Assembly (NCBI RefSeq): GCF_023921225.1
Contig: NZ_CP071527.1
Span: forward strand, 1,330,501 to 1,394,500
Length of the DNA stretch: 64,000 bases
Source: Legionella lytica
GTDB taxonomy: Bacteria; Pseudomonadota; Gammaproteobacteria; Legionellales; Legionellaceae
Reading direction: 5' to 3'
Positions within the stretch are counted from its first letter, which is position 1; each line of letters starts with the position of its first letter. This document shows, piece after piece, positions 8,471 to 15,904 of this stretch. The translations under genes were made by a program, and so were the position numbers. The notes under the pieces are model-generated. The model did no database searches. It saw nothing but the letters and a program-made list of their open reading frames with translations, and was not told where the DNA came from.

Positions 8471-9412
8471 TTAGCTAGGCGATCTATTGATTTGCCGTTC
8501 TAACTCTCGACCACTCCATGCATTTTTTTCTGCTTCTACTGTATAAAATTGCCTTGCTTCCGGGCGATCTATTCGCATTAATGAGCGGTAGTGGATCCAG
8601 CCTAAATTTGGGCTTAATGATAATTCATTAGAAGATTTACCACGCACTGCGTGGTGAATTGTAATGTCGGGATACACAAGATAGAACTGTCTGATATCTC
8701 GGAGTGTACTGACACTAAAACCTTTACCATACTTTTTTGTTAATCGATTTATTTTATAACCATGAAGATGGTCTTGAATGAATTCTTGCAGCCGTCGCCT
8801 TGCCCCTTCTTCTCCTGGTGTCCAAAACTGAGGGAATTGTGAGGCCCAATCGAGAGATGGTACCAGCCCCCAATCGTTAATTGCATCACTTTTCAAAGCT
8901 AGGGAGCCTGGATGGTGCGTTATTAATTGTTCTGATGGAGGGCTAAGCACTTGTCGACAGGTCTTCCAATAAGGGGTAAAAACTTTAAAAAAATCACCGC
9001 TTTTAGTGCTAATCGTCCAGGGTTCATTAAATAAGCTGCCATTAAAACTAAAGACATCGATTCCAGAGCCTGGAAGCGTTGCTTTGATTTTTTTATCGCG
9101 CTCGATACTTTTGGGTTCATAACACCGATTCCAATAAATCGCATCAATTTCTGTAACTTTTACTAGGTCTAAAAGTATCTCTAATGCGGCTCTTTTGCGA
9201 AGAATAAGCGTTAAGTTAAGCTTTGTGGTTAATGAGTGATTAAGTGCATTAAGGCTGTGATGAAGCCACCAGGCTTGCGCGTCACCAAGAACACTATTCT
9301 CATCCAAGATATAGATTGGAATTACGGTGTCGTGATTTATGCATGCCTCAAAAAATGCAGGATTATCAGCCAATCGCAAATCCTGTCTAAACCAAACTAA
9401 TGCGCTACTCAT
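8471..9412 (-). pseudogene. Truncated DNA photolyase fused in frame to the middle of a YhcG gene
   Basis: Residues 1 to about 220 are the N-terminal half of a class I CPD photolyase: V-W-F-R-Q-D-L-R-L-A-D-N-P-A at the start, K-V-F-T-P-Y-W-K in the middle, and G-A-R-R-R-L-Q-E-F-I-Q-D-H-L-H-G-Y-K at the end of the antenna domain. The FAD-binding catalytic half is absent. From about residue 224 (genomic about 8745) the sequence becomes DUF1016/YhcG (K-Y-G-K-G-F-S-V-S-T-L-R-D-I-R-Q-F-Y). It then frameshifts to a stop after S-P-S. The join is in frame, so one deletion or insertion fused two same-strand genes. Full photolyases are about 470 residues, so no repair activity is expected. The start is 7 bp after the tolC-like gene, so phr may once have ended that operon. 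Confidence 0.8.
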
Positions 9413-9419
9413 GCCATCC

Positions 9420-10841
9420 TTATTTATTGTGTTGTGAAGAGCAGTTTGCTCTGTTGGTTGAGGCGAAATAACGAGCCTTAGCTTTTAATTCTTCTAGTTG
9501 AACCTGGGCATGCAAAGTGTTGAGTTGTACTTGCGTGGTCATTTGCTCGCGTTGATTCACTAGAAATAAAGTGCTGTCACCCTGATAAAATTTTTTTGTT
9601 TCCCCTTGTTGCACCTTTTGCGCCAAAGTTAATTCTTTTTTTAGAAGGCTGACTTGTTGTCTACTTCTGTTGATGCCAATGAGCATGTTGGCAAATTCAT
9701 TGCTCAGTTGCTCGTACAAAAATCTCTTTTCAACGCGAACTTGGCGCAATTCGCTTTCTGCTTGGATTAGGTTGCCTTTGGCTTGCCTTTGTAATAAAGG
9801 AAACTTAAACGAAACACCAACCATGGCTGCTTGTGGAATCATTAAAGGATAGCCACCTGTTCCATTTTGTTTAAAGGTATAGGCAGTCGCATCTAACTGA
9901 GGTAATAGTTCGTTGCGGGCCTGATTGCGTTTGAGCCTCATTATCGTGGCGTAATGGTTTAGTTTTTTTATTCCTGGGTGTTCTGTTAGTGAAGCGTCTA
10001 TGGGGTATGACGTGCTAGTCAAATCAGGTAGAGAGCCTATTTCAGGAACTCGCGGATTTCCCTTTGGATCACGAAAATAAAGAGATAAGTTAACCCCTGC
10101 TTGTTCAAATATCATTTGGCCTTGATTGAGTAATTGTTCTCGTTGAACAATTTGTTGTAAGTTTTCACTGATCGCAAGTTTTGGCAAATCTCCAAGGCTT
10201 GCTTGTTGTTCAATGGCGTGTTGTCGTTTTTGCGCTAAGTGCAGGAGTTGTCTAAATGTGTTTAATTGAAGGCCCGCCTCTACCCATTGCCAATAGGCTT
10301 TAATGGCTTCTTGATAAATTTTTATTTTGATTGCCTCGGCATCTTGTTCCTTCATCAGCATCAATTGAGCAGAAGACAATAGCCCGGTTCGTTCCTTATC
10401 AATGAGCCGGTCACGAAGTAGCGGTAGTGATAGTCCTGCGCGGTATTCTCCACCGGAGTTGGTTAAATAATTTTGATAGTATATAGGCCAATTACCTTCA
10501 CCATTGCGATAGCCTGCAAATAGTTTTACTCCGTTATAAAGAGTCGGTATGGTCAGTTGCGTATCACCGTAATTATTTATATAGCCGCCTGCGGGTTGCG
10601 AGCGAGTACTGGCTTCCAATGAGGGGTCAAACTGCCCCTTTGCATTAACAAAAGCACCACTGGCTTTAATGACTTCAAGGCGTGCTATTTTTACTTGGGG
10701 GTAATGAGTATCGATGCTTTCTAGTACCTTCATTAAGCTTAGTTTTTGTGTTTCCTGATGGGCATAAGATTCTGAATGCACGTACAAAGCGCTCAGTCCC
10801 ATAAGCATAATGACCAATTTAGGTAAGTTAGAAGTCATCAT
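9420..10841 (-). CDS. TolC-family outer-membrane efflux protein
   Basis: This 473-residue product has an N-terminal export signal (about 1-28, ending near S-Y-A-H) and two long helical, coiled-coil OEP halves typical of TolC trimers. The first half carries F-D-P-S-L-E-A-S-T-R and L-S-L-P-L-L-R-D. The second has N-E-L-L-P-Q-L-D-A-T-A-Y and the late F-Y-Q-G-D-S-T-L-F-L-V-N-Q-R-E signature of the second OEP repeat. It would form the outer-membrane channel for the HlyD-type adaptor, whose gene overlaps its start by 4 bp (ATGA). Same-strand order is ABC-like protein, adaptor, channel. The substrate is unknown. Confidence 0.88.
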   Translation of the reverse strand: MMTSNLPKLVIMLMGLSALYVHSESYAHQETQKLSLMKVLESIDTHYPQVKIARLEVIKASGAFVNAKGQFDPSLEASTRSQPAGGYINNYGDTQLTIPTLYNGVKLFAGYRNGEGNWPIYYQNYLTNSGGEYRAGLSLPLLRDRLIDKERTGLLSSAQLMLMKEQDAEAIKIKIYQEAIKAYWQWVEAGLQLNTFRQLLHLAQKRQHAIEQQASLGDLPKLAISENLQQIVQREQLLNQGQMIFEQAGVNLSLYFRDPKGNPRVPEIGSLPDLTSTSYPIDASLTEHPGIKKLNHYATIMRLKRNQARNELLPQLDATAYTFKQNGTGGYPLMIPQAAMVGVSFKFPLLQRQAKGNLIQAESELRQVRVEKRFLYEQLSNEFANMLIGINRSRQQVSLLKKELTLAQKVQQGETKKFYQGDSTLFLVNQREQMTTQVQLNTLHAQVQLEELKAKARYFASTNRANCSSQHNK

Positions 10842-11824
10842 GCTGCTGCCTTTTCTGCTGAACTTTCAGGGGGAAAGCCATTAAACTGACGCCATAACTC
10901 ATACCACAAAGGTACCTCGCCTAATTGCACCCAACCATGTACACGCACGCCTTGCCTCAAAAAAGCAGGCGCAGGCCAAGGCTCATCAGGCACAATCACG
11001 ACGCGAAATACCCCCATACCATTATCAGTGGGGTCAATAAAAGCTACTTTCCCACCAAAAGTACCTACGGCGATTTGTGGCCAACCTCTAAATTGAATGG
11101 CTGGCCATCCCTCAAACTGAAGACGTGCTTTTTGATTTAAATGAACGAATGGAATGTCATTGCCATCAATCCAGAGCGCTACGGCTCTAGATTCGGTTTC
11201 AGGTATAATCTCTGCCACTATTTCCCCTTCTTTAACGACAACGCTTTGTTGTCCGGCCAAGCGCTTAAAGATTATTCCAGGGACATGTGCTTTGATAAGT
11301 TGGGTTTGTTGTCTTGCGATGCGAACATCAATACCGACCTTATCAATATTGGCTTGTGCTAATTCATTTTGGTATTTCGCGTATTCAATTTGAGCCAATT
11401 CGTATTGGCGTTTTGAGTTAATGCCTTGTTGGTATAAGTTCTTTTGGCGATCCACATTCGCTTTTCCGGCGCTTAATGATTGCTCTGCCGCTTTGATGCG
11501 AAGCATAATAGCTTTCTTTTCCAGCTCCAATCGTTTGAGTAGCTCGGGATCATTGTCTGTAATCTCTACTATAGGATCGCCTGCTTTGACAATCACCCCT
11601 TCATCAACATACCACTTTTTAATTCTGCCATAAATGGGCGAATTGACAGTATGCAATCGCTCAGAGGGTGAAAACGCAATCACTTTTCCACTGCCTAAGG
11701 CAAATTGTTGCCAAGGAGTAAAACTCAAAAATAAAATTAACATCAAAAGTACTAAAAAAATAATCTTAGCTATTTTGCGAGGATTGGGTAATTTGCCAAT
11801 CATTTGATAGGCGTGTAGCTTCAT
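10838..11824 (-). CDS. HlyD-type periplasmic adaptor (membrane fusion protein)
   Basis: This 328-residue protein has one N-terminal membrane span (about 20-36), then a lipoyl/barrel-sandwich half (T-V-N-S-P-I-Y-G-R-I, D-E-G-V-I-V-K-A-G-D-P-I-V-E-I), a helical hairpin (about 95-165), the second barrel half (I-K-A-H-V-P-G-I-I-F-K) and a beta-barrel domain. This is the family layout for adaptors that join an inner-membrane exporter to TolC. Its start overlaps the upstream exporter stop and its stop overlaps the tolC-like start, each by 4 bp, which implies translational coupling and one complex. The C-terminal W-x-x-F-N-G-F-P-P-E tail is unusually aromatic. Confidence 0.88.
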   Translation of the reverse strand: MKLHAYQMIGKLPNPRKIAKIIFLVLLMLILFLSFTPWQQFALGSGKVIAFSPSERLHTVNSPIYGRIKKWYVDEGVIVKAGDPIVEITDNDPELLKRLELEKKAIMLRIKAAEQSLSAGKANVDRQKNLYQQGINSKRQYELAQIEYAKYQNELAQANIDKVGIDVRIARQQTQLIKAHVPGIIFKRLAGQQSVVVKEGEIVAEIIPETESRAVALWIDGNDIPFVHLNQKARLQFEGWPAIQFRGWPQIAVGTFGGKVAFIDPTDNGMGVFRVVIVPDEPWPAPAFLRQGVRVHGWVQLGEVPLWYELWRQFNGFPPESSAEKAAA

Positions 11825-13413
11825 GAGAGCACCAAGCGGTTAGACAATGGAATAAGATTTGGATATTGAGTAATTATAATCAAAAGAGTTTCGTTGAGTG
11901 TTGCTAAATAGCCGATGAGCAATTCAATGTCTTTTGTAGTCAGCCTATCAAAAAGCCCATCGATGATAATCAGCTGGGGTTTAGCAACCAAGGCACGAAT
12001 CACCATGAGTTGAATGAGTTCGCGTTCAGTAAAAACAAGTTCCCAATCATAAATGATACTTTTTAAGCCCCGAGGTTGGCTCATGATTTTATCCATCAAC
12101 CCAAAGGATTTTAAAAGTTCTTTTAATTGCTGTATCGAAAAAGACGGTTGATTAAGCTGTAAATTGTCATAAATGCTGCCAGCAAACCATTCTTTATCTC
12201 TAAGTAATAAGGTGTTGTCACGTAGACAGCGCCTGTATTCTTGATGACAGAGGATTTCATTTATATATACTGTGAGGTTAGTATTATTTTTAAAACCCAA
12301 AATAAAATCGGTAAATGATTCTTGTTTATGTGTTTGATTCACGCAAATAACAAGGGGATTTTCAGGAGTGCTCGAGGCTTTTTCTTGATTTTCAGTGACT
12401 AGCGTGATGATTTTTATGGGAATAACAAGTTCGCTTAACTCGTTGTTAATCGCTTCGGTTGGGAGATTTAATACCACGTCAATTTTATGCTCGGAAGCCA
12501 CTAAATCGTAATAATTTTCCAAAAGAACACCAAAACGTTTAAAAGCATAGATTAATGCACCCAGCACAATCTCTGCTGCAACGAGTTGACCTAAACTTAA
12601 TTGGTTGTTAATCACGAGATAACCACCTAAGCCGAGTAAAAGACTGCTGGCGATTGCCGAGAGGAGATAAAAACCAATCTGATGTTTAATGAGTTGCTTA
12701 AAATGCATATTGCGTGCTTTTAAGAAACCAACTAATCGCTTATCGGTTTGTTGGGTCGCATAGTGATGATATCGATTAAATCGAAATAAAAAGCGATTGG
12801 CCAGTAACTCCTCTAACCATGCACCTATCTGGTGTTTTTCAGCGCATTCTTTTTCGGCGCTCGCTAATCCTTTTCGATAAGGCAGATAAACAATCAAAAT
12901 AATACTTAGTATAATAAATCCATCAAATACCAGAAAGAGTGGATGATAAAAAAGAAGCAAGAGTAAACCAAAAAAGAGCTGCAAACTTAAGTTCACGCCG
13001 TAGAGTAGCAGACTTGATAGCGCTTTATTGATAGTCACCACCTCAAAAAAACGATTAACGAGCTCAGGACCATGATGTGAGGAGAAATTATCGAGTGACA
13101 AATGAGTAAATTGACGAGTTAGGTTAAGACTTATTTTAACCATGAGTTTTTGTTGAATGACTTCGATGATAATAGCTTGCCAGACATTTAAAGCGCCTAG
13201 AGCAATCATAAGGACAAGCACCATCACACTTAGAGTCAGCACAGGTTGAAGCAATTTACCAAAGGCAATCAGATTGACTAAGGTTTGTGCCGCAATCGGG
13301 ATACTTAATGTCAGAAGGCTTACGATAACGCTTATCATGGCTATTGATGCAATGGTCGCCTTATCTAGAGTCTCAACAATAGAGTTCATTTCTTTTTTCA
13401 TCAAACGCCCCAT
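11821..13413 (-). CDS. ABC-exporter-like membrane protein with a degenerate ATPase domain
   Basis: The 530-residue protein has a six-helix ABC exporter membrane domain (about 20-310) and a C-terminal region in the position of the nucleotide-binding domain. That region keeps the fold landmarks but not the chemistry. Walker A should lie near 355-365, where the sequence is C-V-N-Q-T-H-K-Q-E-S-F, without G-x-x-G-x-G-K. The Q-loop region reads L-L-R-D-K-E-W-F-A-G-S-I with no Gln. The signature (about 458-464) is L-V-F-T-E-R-E instead of LSGGQ. Walker B is I-I-I-D485 followed by Gly, not Glu. The H-loop is I-I-I-T-Q. ATP hydrolysis is therefore not expected. MKKEM at 13401 is an alternative start. 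The gene starts 9 bp after the LysR gene and overlaps the adaptor gene. Confidence 0.82.
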   Translation of the reverse strand: MGRLMKKEMNSIVETLDKATIASIAMISVIVSLLTLSIPIAAQTLVNLIAFGKLLQPVLTLSVMVLVLMIALGALNVWQAIIIEVIQQKLMVKISLNLTRQFTHLSLDNFSSHHGPELVNRFFEVVTINKALSSLLLYGVNLSLQLFFGLLLLLFYHPLFLVFDGFIILSIILIVYLPYRKGLASAEKECAEKHQIGAWLEELLANRFLFRFNRYHHYATQQTDKRLVGFLKARNMHFKQLIKHQIGFYLLSAIASSLLLGLGGYLVINNQLSLGQLVAAEIVLGALIYAFKRFGVLLENYYDLVASEHKIDVVLNLPTEAINNELSELVIPIKIITLVTENQEKASSTPENPLVICVNQTHKQESFTDFILGFKNNTNLTVYINEILCHQEYRRCLRDNTLLLRDKEWFAGSIYDNLQLNQPSFSIQQLKELLKSFGLMDKIMSQPRGLKSIIYDWELVFTERELIQLMVIRALVAKPQLIIIDGLFDRLTTKDIELLIGYLATLNETLLIIITQYPNLIPLSNRLVLS

Positions 13414-13422
13414 ATCCTTTGC

Positions 13423-14274
13423 TTAATGTTTTAATTTATCCATGATAAAAAATTCGAGCGATTCAATAGCTTTATTTTCATCTTTCTTTTTAATTAAAGA
13501 TACATGAATGTCTCTTAAAGAGGGGAGAAAATAATCATCGAGTCTATCTAGATAATTAGGAATCATACTGCGCTGTATGGCGGTAATCCCAAGGCCTGCG
13601 CGAACGGCTGCCATTTTACCTGCATAACTAGGGCTGCTAAATGCCAAGCGCCATTTCAGGTGATGTTCATTGAGTGACTCGATGACGTTTCCGCGATAGA
13701 CGCAAGGTGTGGGTGAAAGAATGAGTGGAATCATTGCTTTATCATGAAGTGCTGGCAGTAGTTCTTTTTTGCCTACCCATTCCACAGGCTCATTCCATAC
13801 ATTCACCCCTTCCGAAATTTGATTTTTTTCATTTGTTTTTATCAAAATCAAATCAAATTCATCCTGATGAAAGCGCTCGATTAAATTTAGGGTTAAATCA
13901 CACTCCACATTCAGCATGACTCTGGGATGGAGTCTTGAAAATTCAACTAAGACATCCGAGAGCATCATCGCTGCAAAATCTTCGGGAAGACCAAAACGAA
14001 GTTCTCCTTGGAGCTCCGGTGTTTTAAATCGATCGAGCGATTCGCGATGCAATTCATAAATTCGCTTGGCGTAGCTTAAAAAAAGCTCTCCATCTGGCGT
14101 TAAGGCTAAATCCCGTCCACGAGTAATTAATTGTTTTTCAACTAAATTCTCCAGTTTAGCAATTTGCTGACTGATGGCAGATTGAGTTCGACCGACACGC
14201 GAGGCGGCTTTGGTGAAGCTTTGCGTTTCAGCGACTGCTAAAAAGCACTGTAAGGTTACTGTATCTAGTGACAT
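13423..14274 (-). CDS. LysR-family transcriptional regulator
   Basis: This 283-residue LysR-type regulator has an N-terminal winged helix-turn-helix (residues 5-62: F-L-A-V-A-E-T-Q-S-F-T-K-A-A, then T-Q-S-A-I-S-Q-Q-I-A-K-L-E) and a periplasmic-binding-like effector domain (about 90-280). It is transcribed away from the dabB-dabA operon with an 88-100 bp AT-rich gap between the start codons, and is followed 9 bp later by the ABC-like exporter gene. LysR proteins usually act on the divergent neighbour, and those next to inorganic-carbon genes in autotrophs respond to carbon supply. Control of dab, the export genes or both is an inference. Confidence 0.9.
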   Translation of the reverse strand: MSLDTVTLQCFLAVAETQSFTKAASRVGRTQSAISQQIAKLENLVEKQLITRGRDLALTPDGELFLSYAKRIYELHRESLDRFKTPELQGELRFGLPEDFAAMMLSDVLVEFSRLHPRVMLNVECDLTLNLIERFHQDEFDLILIKTNEKNQISEGVNVWNEPVEWVGKKELLPALHDKAMIPLILSPTPCVYRGNVIESLNEHHLKWRLAFSSPSYAGKMAAVRAGLGITAIQRSMIPNYLDRLDDYFLPSLRDIHVSLIKKKDENKAIESLEFFIMDKLKH

Positions 14275-14374
14275 TAGAATTCCTAATAGAAAATATAAAT
14301 ATTTTTAATTTCACTTATATCAGTATATCTAATATATTTTCATTGTAGCAAAACAATTTCTAATGGGGAATGAT
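14275..14374. promoter_or_regulatory. Divergent promoter/operator region between lysR and dabB
   Basis: The gap is strongly AT-rich and separates two divergent units. Around 14318-14340 it holds partly symmetric TATATCTAATATA-like sequence that could contain a T-N11-A LysR box. No clear sigma-70 boxes can be fixed by eye. GGGGAA at 14366-14371 is a good ribosome site for GTG at 14375. Confidence 0.45.
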
Positions 14375-15886
14375 GTGAATATAATAGTTCTAATTTTTTT
14401 ATGTCTCATGTTGGCCTGTCCAGTGACTGCGCTTGTCTTTAATTGTCTTTTAACTTTTCGACCAATTATTGCGGCGCGCTGGGCGGGTTACAGTGTCGGA
14501 TTAGGGTTCTTGATTGGGGTGGGGTTACTTTCTTATTTGTCCTTATCACAAAATTCAACAATCTACTGGTTAATGAATCTCAATACACTGAGCCTGTTGT
14601 TATGCAGCTTGGTGTTATTGGTCAGCTTTGTCGTGCATCGCTTTTCATTAAGGTATATGCATGGAGACAGACTCTACAAGCGCTTTTTTCTTCTTTTATC
14701 AATCCTAACCCTAACAGCCATGCTTATGGTTTTTGCCGATAATTTATTTTTATTCTGGGGGGCTTGGTCTTTTTCTAATTTATTTCTCGTGTTGTTAATG
14801 GTGCATAAGAAAGAATGGTTGGCTGCAAAAAATTCGGGGCTCTTGGCCTTTTATACTCTGTCGATAGGAAGTATCTGTTTATTAATTGCTTTTATTACCT
14901 TAAGTCTCACTTATTCAACAAACTCTATTTCGACCTTGACTAACCTGTCTAACCCCGACCACTTATCATTAGTTTCAATGGGCCTTGTCTTAATTGGCGC
15001 ACTAGCTCAATCTGGATTGTTTCCTTTCCATCGATGGCTTATCAGCTCATTGAACTCACCAACTCCAGTCTCTGCATTGATGCATGCGGGCCTTGTTAAT
15101 GGCGGAGGAATTTTAATCGTTAAATTTGCACCAATGCTGATGCTTTATCCAGGATTGTTGACTCTGTTGTTCATAGCCGGCTCTATCTCGGCCTTACTAG
15201 GTACTGTTTGGAAGTTGATGCAGCACGATATTAAAAAAATGTTGGCTTGTTCCACCATGGCTCAAATGGGCTTCATGATGATGCAATGTGGGGTGGGCTT
15301 ATTTGCTGCAGCTATAGCACATCTGTGTTGGCATGGATTATTCAAAGCCTATCTGTTTTTAAGTTCAGGCTCTGCAGTGAAACAAAAAAAATCAGAGACT
15401 ACTTCTTCTAAAGTATCTTCCACCATGCTTCTCACTTCTCTTATCGGTGGTGTTGTGGCAATGACTTCCTTTGCTGTTGTAACGAATAAGTCCATCTCTA
15501 TGCATGAGGCCAGTGGCTTTGTTTTGTTCTTTGCCTTCATCGCGGGCGCACAACTCATGCTCACCTGGATTCGCGCTCACCAAGTGGTGTTAAGTTTAGT
15601 TTCAGGCCTTGTTCTTGCCCTATTTTCAGGACTTATGTATGGCGCAAGCATTCAACTGATTCAGTGGCTAATCCCTAGTATAGCAACACTAGAAGCACCT
15701 CAATTATCGCTAATTCATTGGACCATAATGGCCTTATTTGGTGCTTTGTGGGTGGTATTTAATCTGGAGGTGCATAAAAAAACAGGTCAATCAAAACTCG
15801 GGTGTTGGCTTTATGTGACTTTGTTTAATTCAAGCCAGCCTTCTAGAAAAACCGTCACTGCTTTACGAAACGAGTACAACTACTAA
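14363..15886 (+). CDS. dabB: DabB-type proton-conducting membrane subunit (NuoL/ND5-like)
   Basis: This multi-spanning 507-residue protein has the proton-conducting core of NuoL/MrpA antiporter subunits: L-I-G-A-L-A-Q-S-G-L-F-P-F-H-R-W-L, S-P-T-P-V-S-A-L-M-H-A-G-L-V-N-G-G, and K-M-L-A-C-S-T-M-A-Q-M-G-F-M. It is next to dabA rather than in a Complex I operon. In DAB systems, DabB is thought to couple a cation gradient to DabA-driven hydration of CO2, giving bicarbonate uptake. ATG 14363 has no ribosome site. GTG 14375 follows GGGGAA and is the likelier start. The dabA ATG lies 18 bp after the stop. Confidence 0.88.
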   Translation: MGNDVNIIVLIFLCLMLACPVTALVFNCLLTFRPIIAARWAGYSVGLGFLIGVGLLSYLSLSQNSTIYWLMNLNTLSLLLCSLVLLVSFVVHRFSLRYMHGDRLYKRFFLLLSILTLTAMLMVFADNLFLFWGAWSFSNLFLVLLMVHKKEWLAAKNSGLLAFYTLSIGSICLLIAFITLSLTYSTNSISTLTNLSNPDHLSLVSMGLVLIGALAQSGLFPFHRWLISSLNSPTPVSALMHAGLVNGGGILIVKFAPMLMLYPGLLTLLFIAGSISALLGTVWKLMQHDIKKMLACSTMAQMGFMMMQCGVGLFAAAIAHLCWHGLFKAYLFLSSGSAVKQKKSETTSSKVSSTMLLTSLIGGVVAMTSFAVVTNKSISMHEASGFVLFFAFIAGAQLMLTWIRAHQVVLSLVSGLVLALFSGLMYGASIQLIQWLIPSIATLEAPQLSLIHWTIMALFGALWVVFNLEVHKKTGQSKLGCWLYVTLFNSSQPSRKTVTALRNEYNY

Positions 15887-15904
15887 ACCTATTAAGGAGT
15901 ATTT

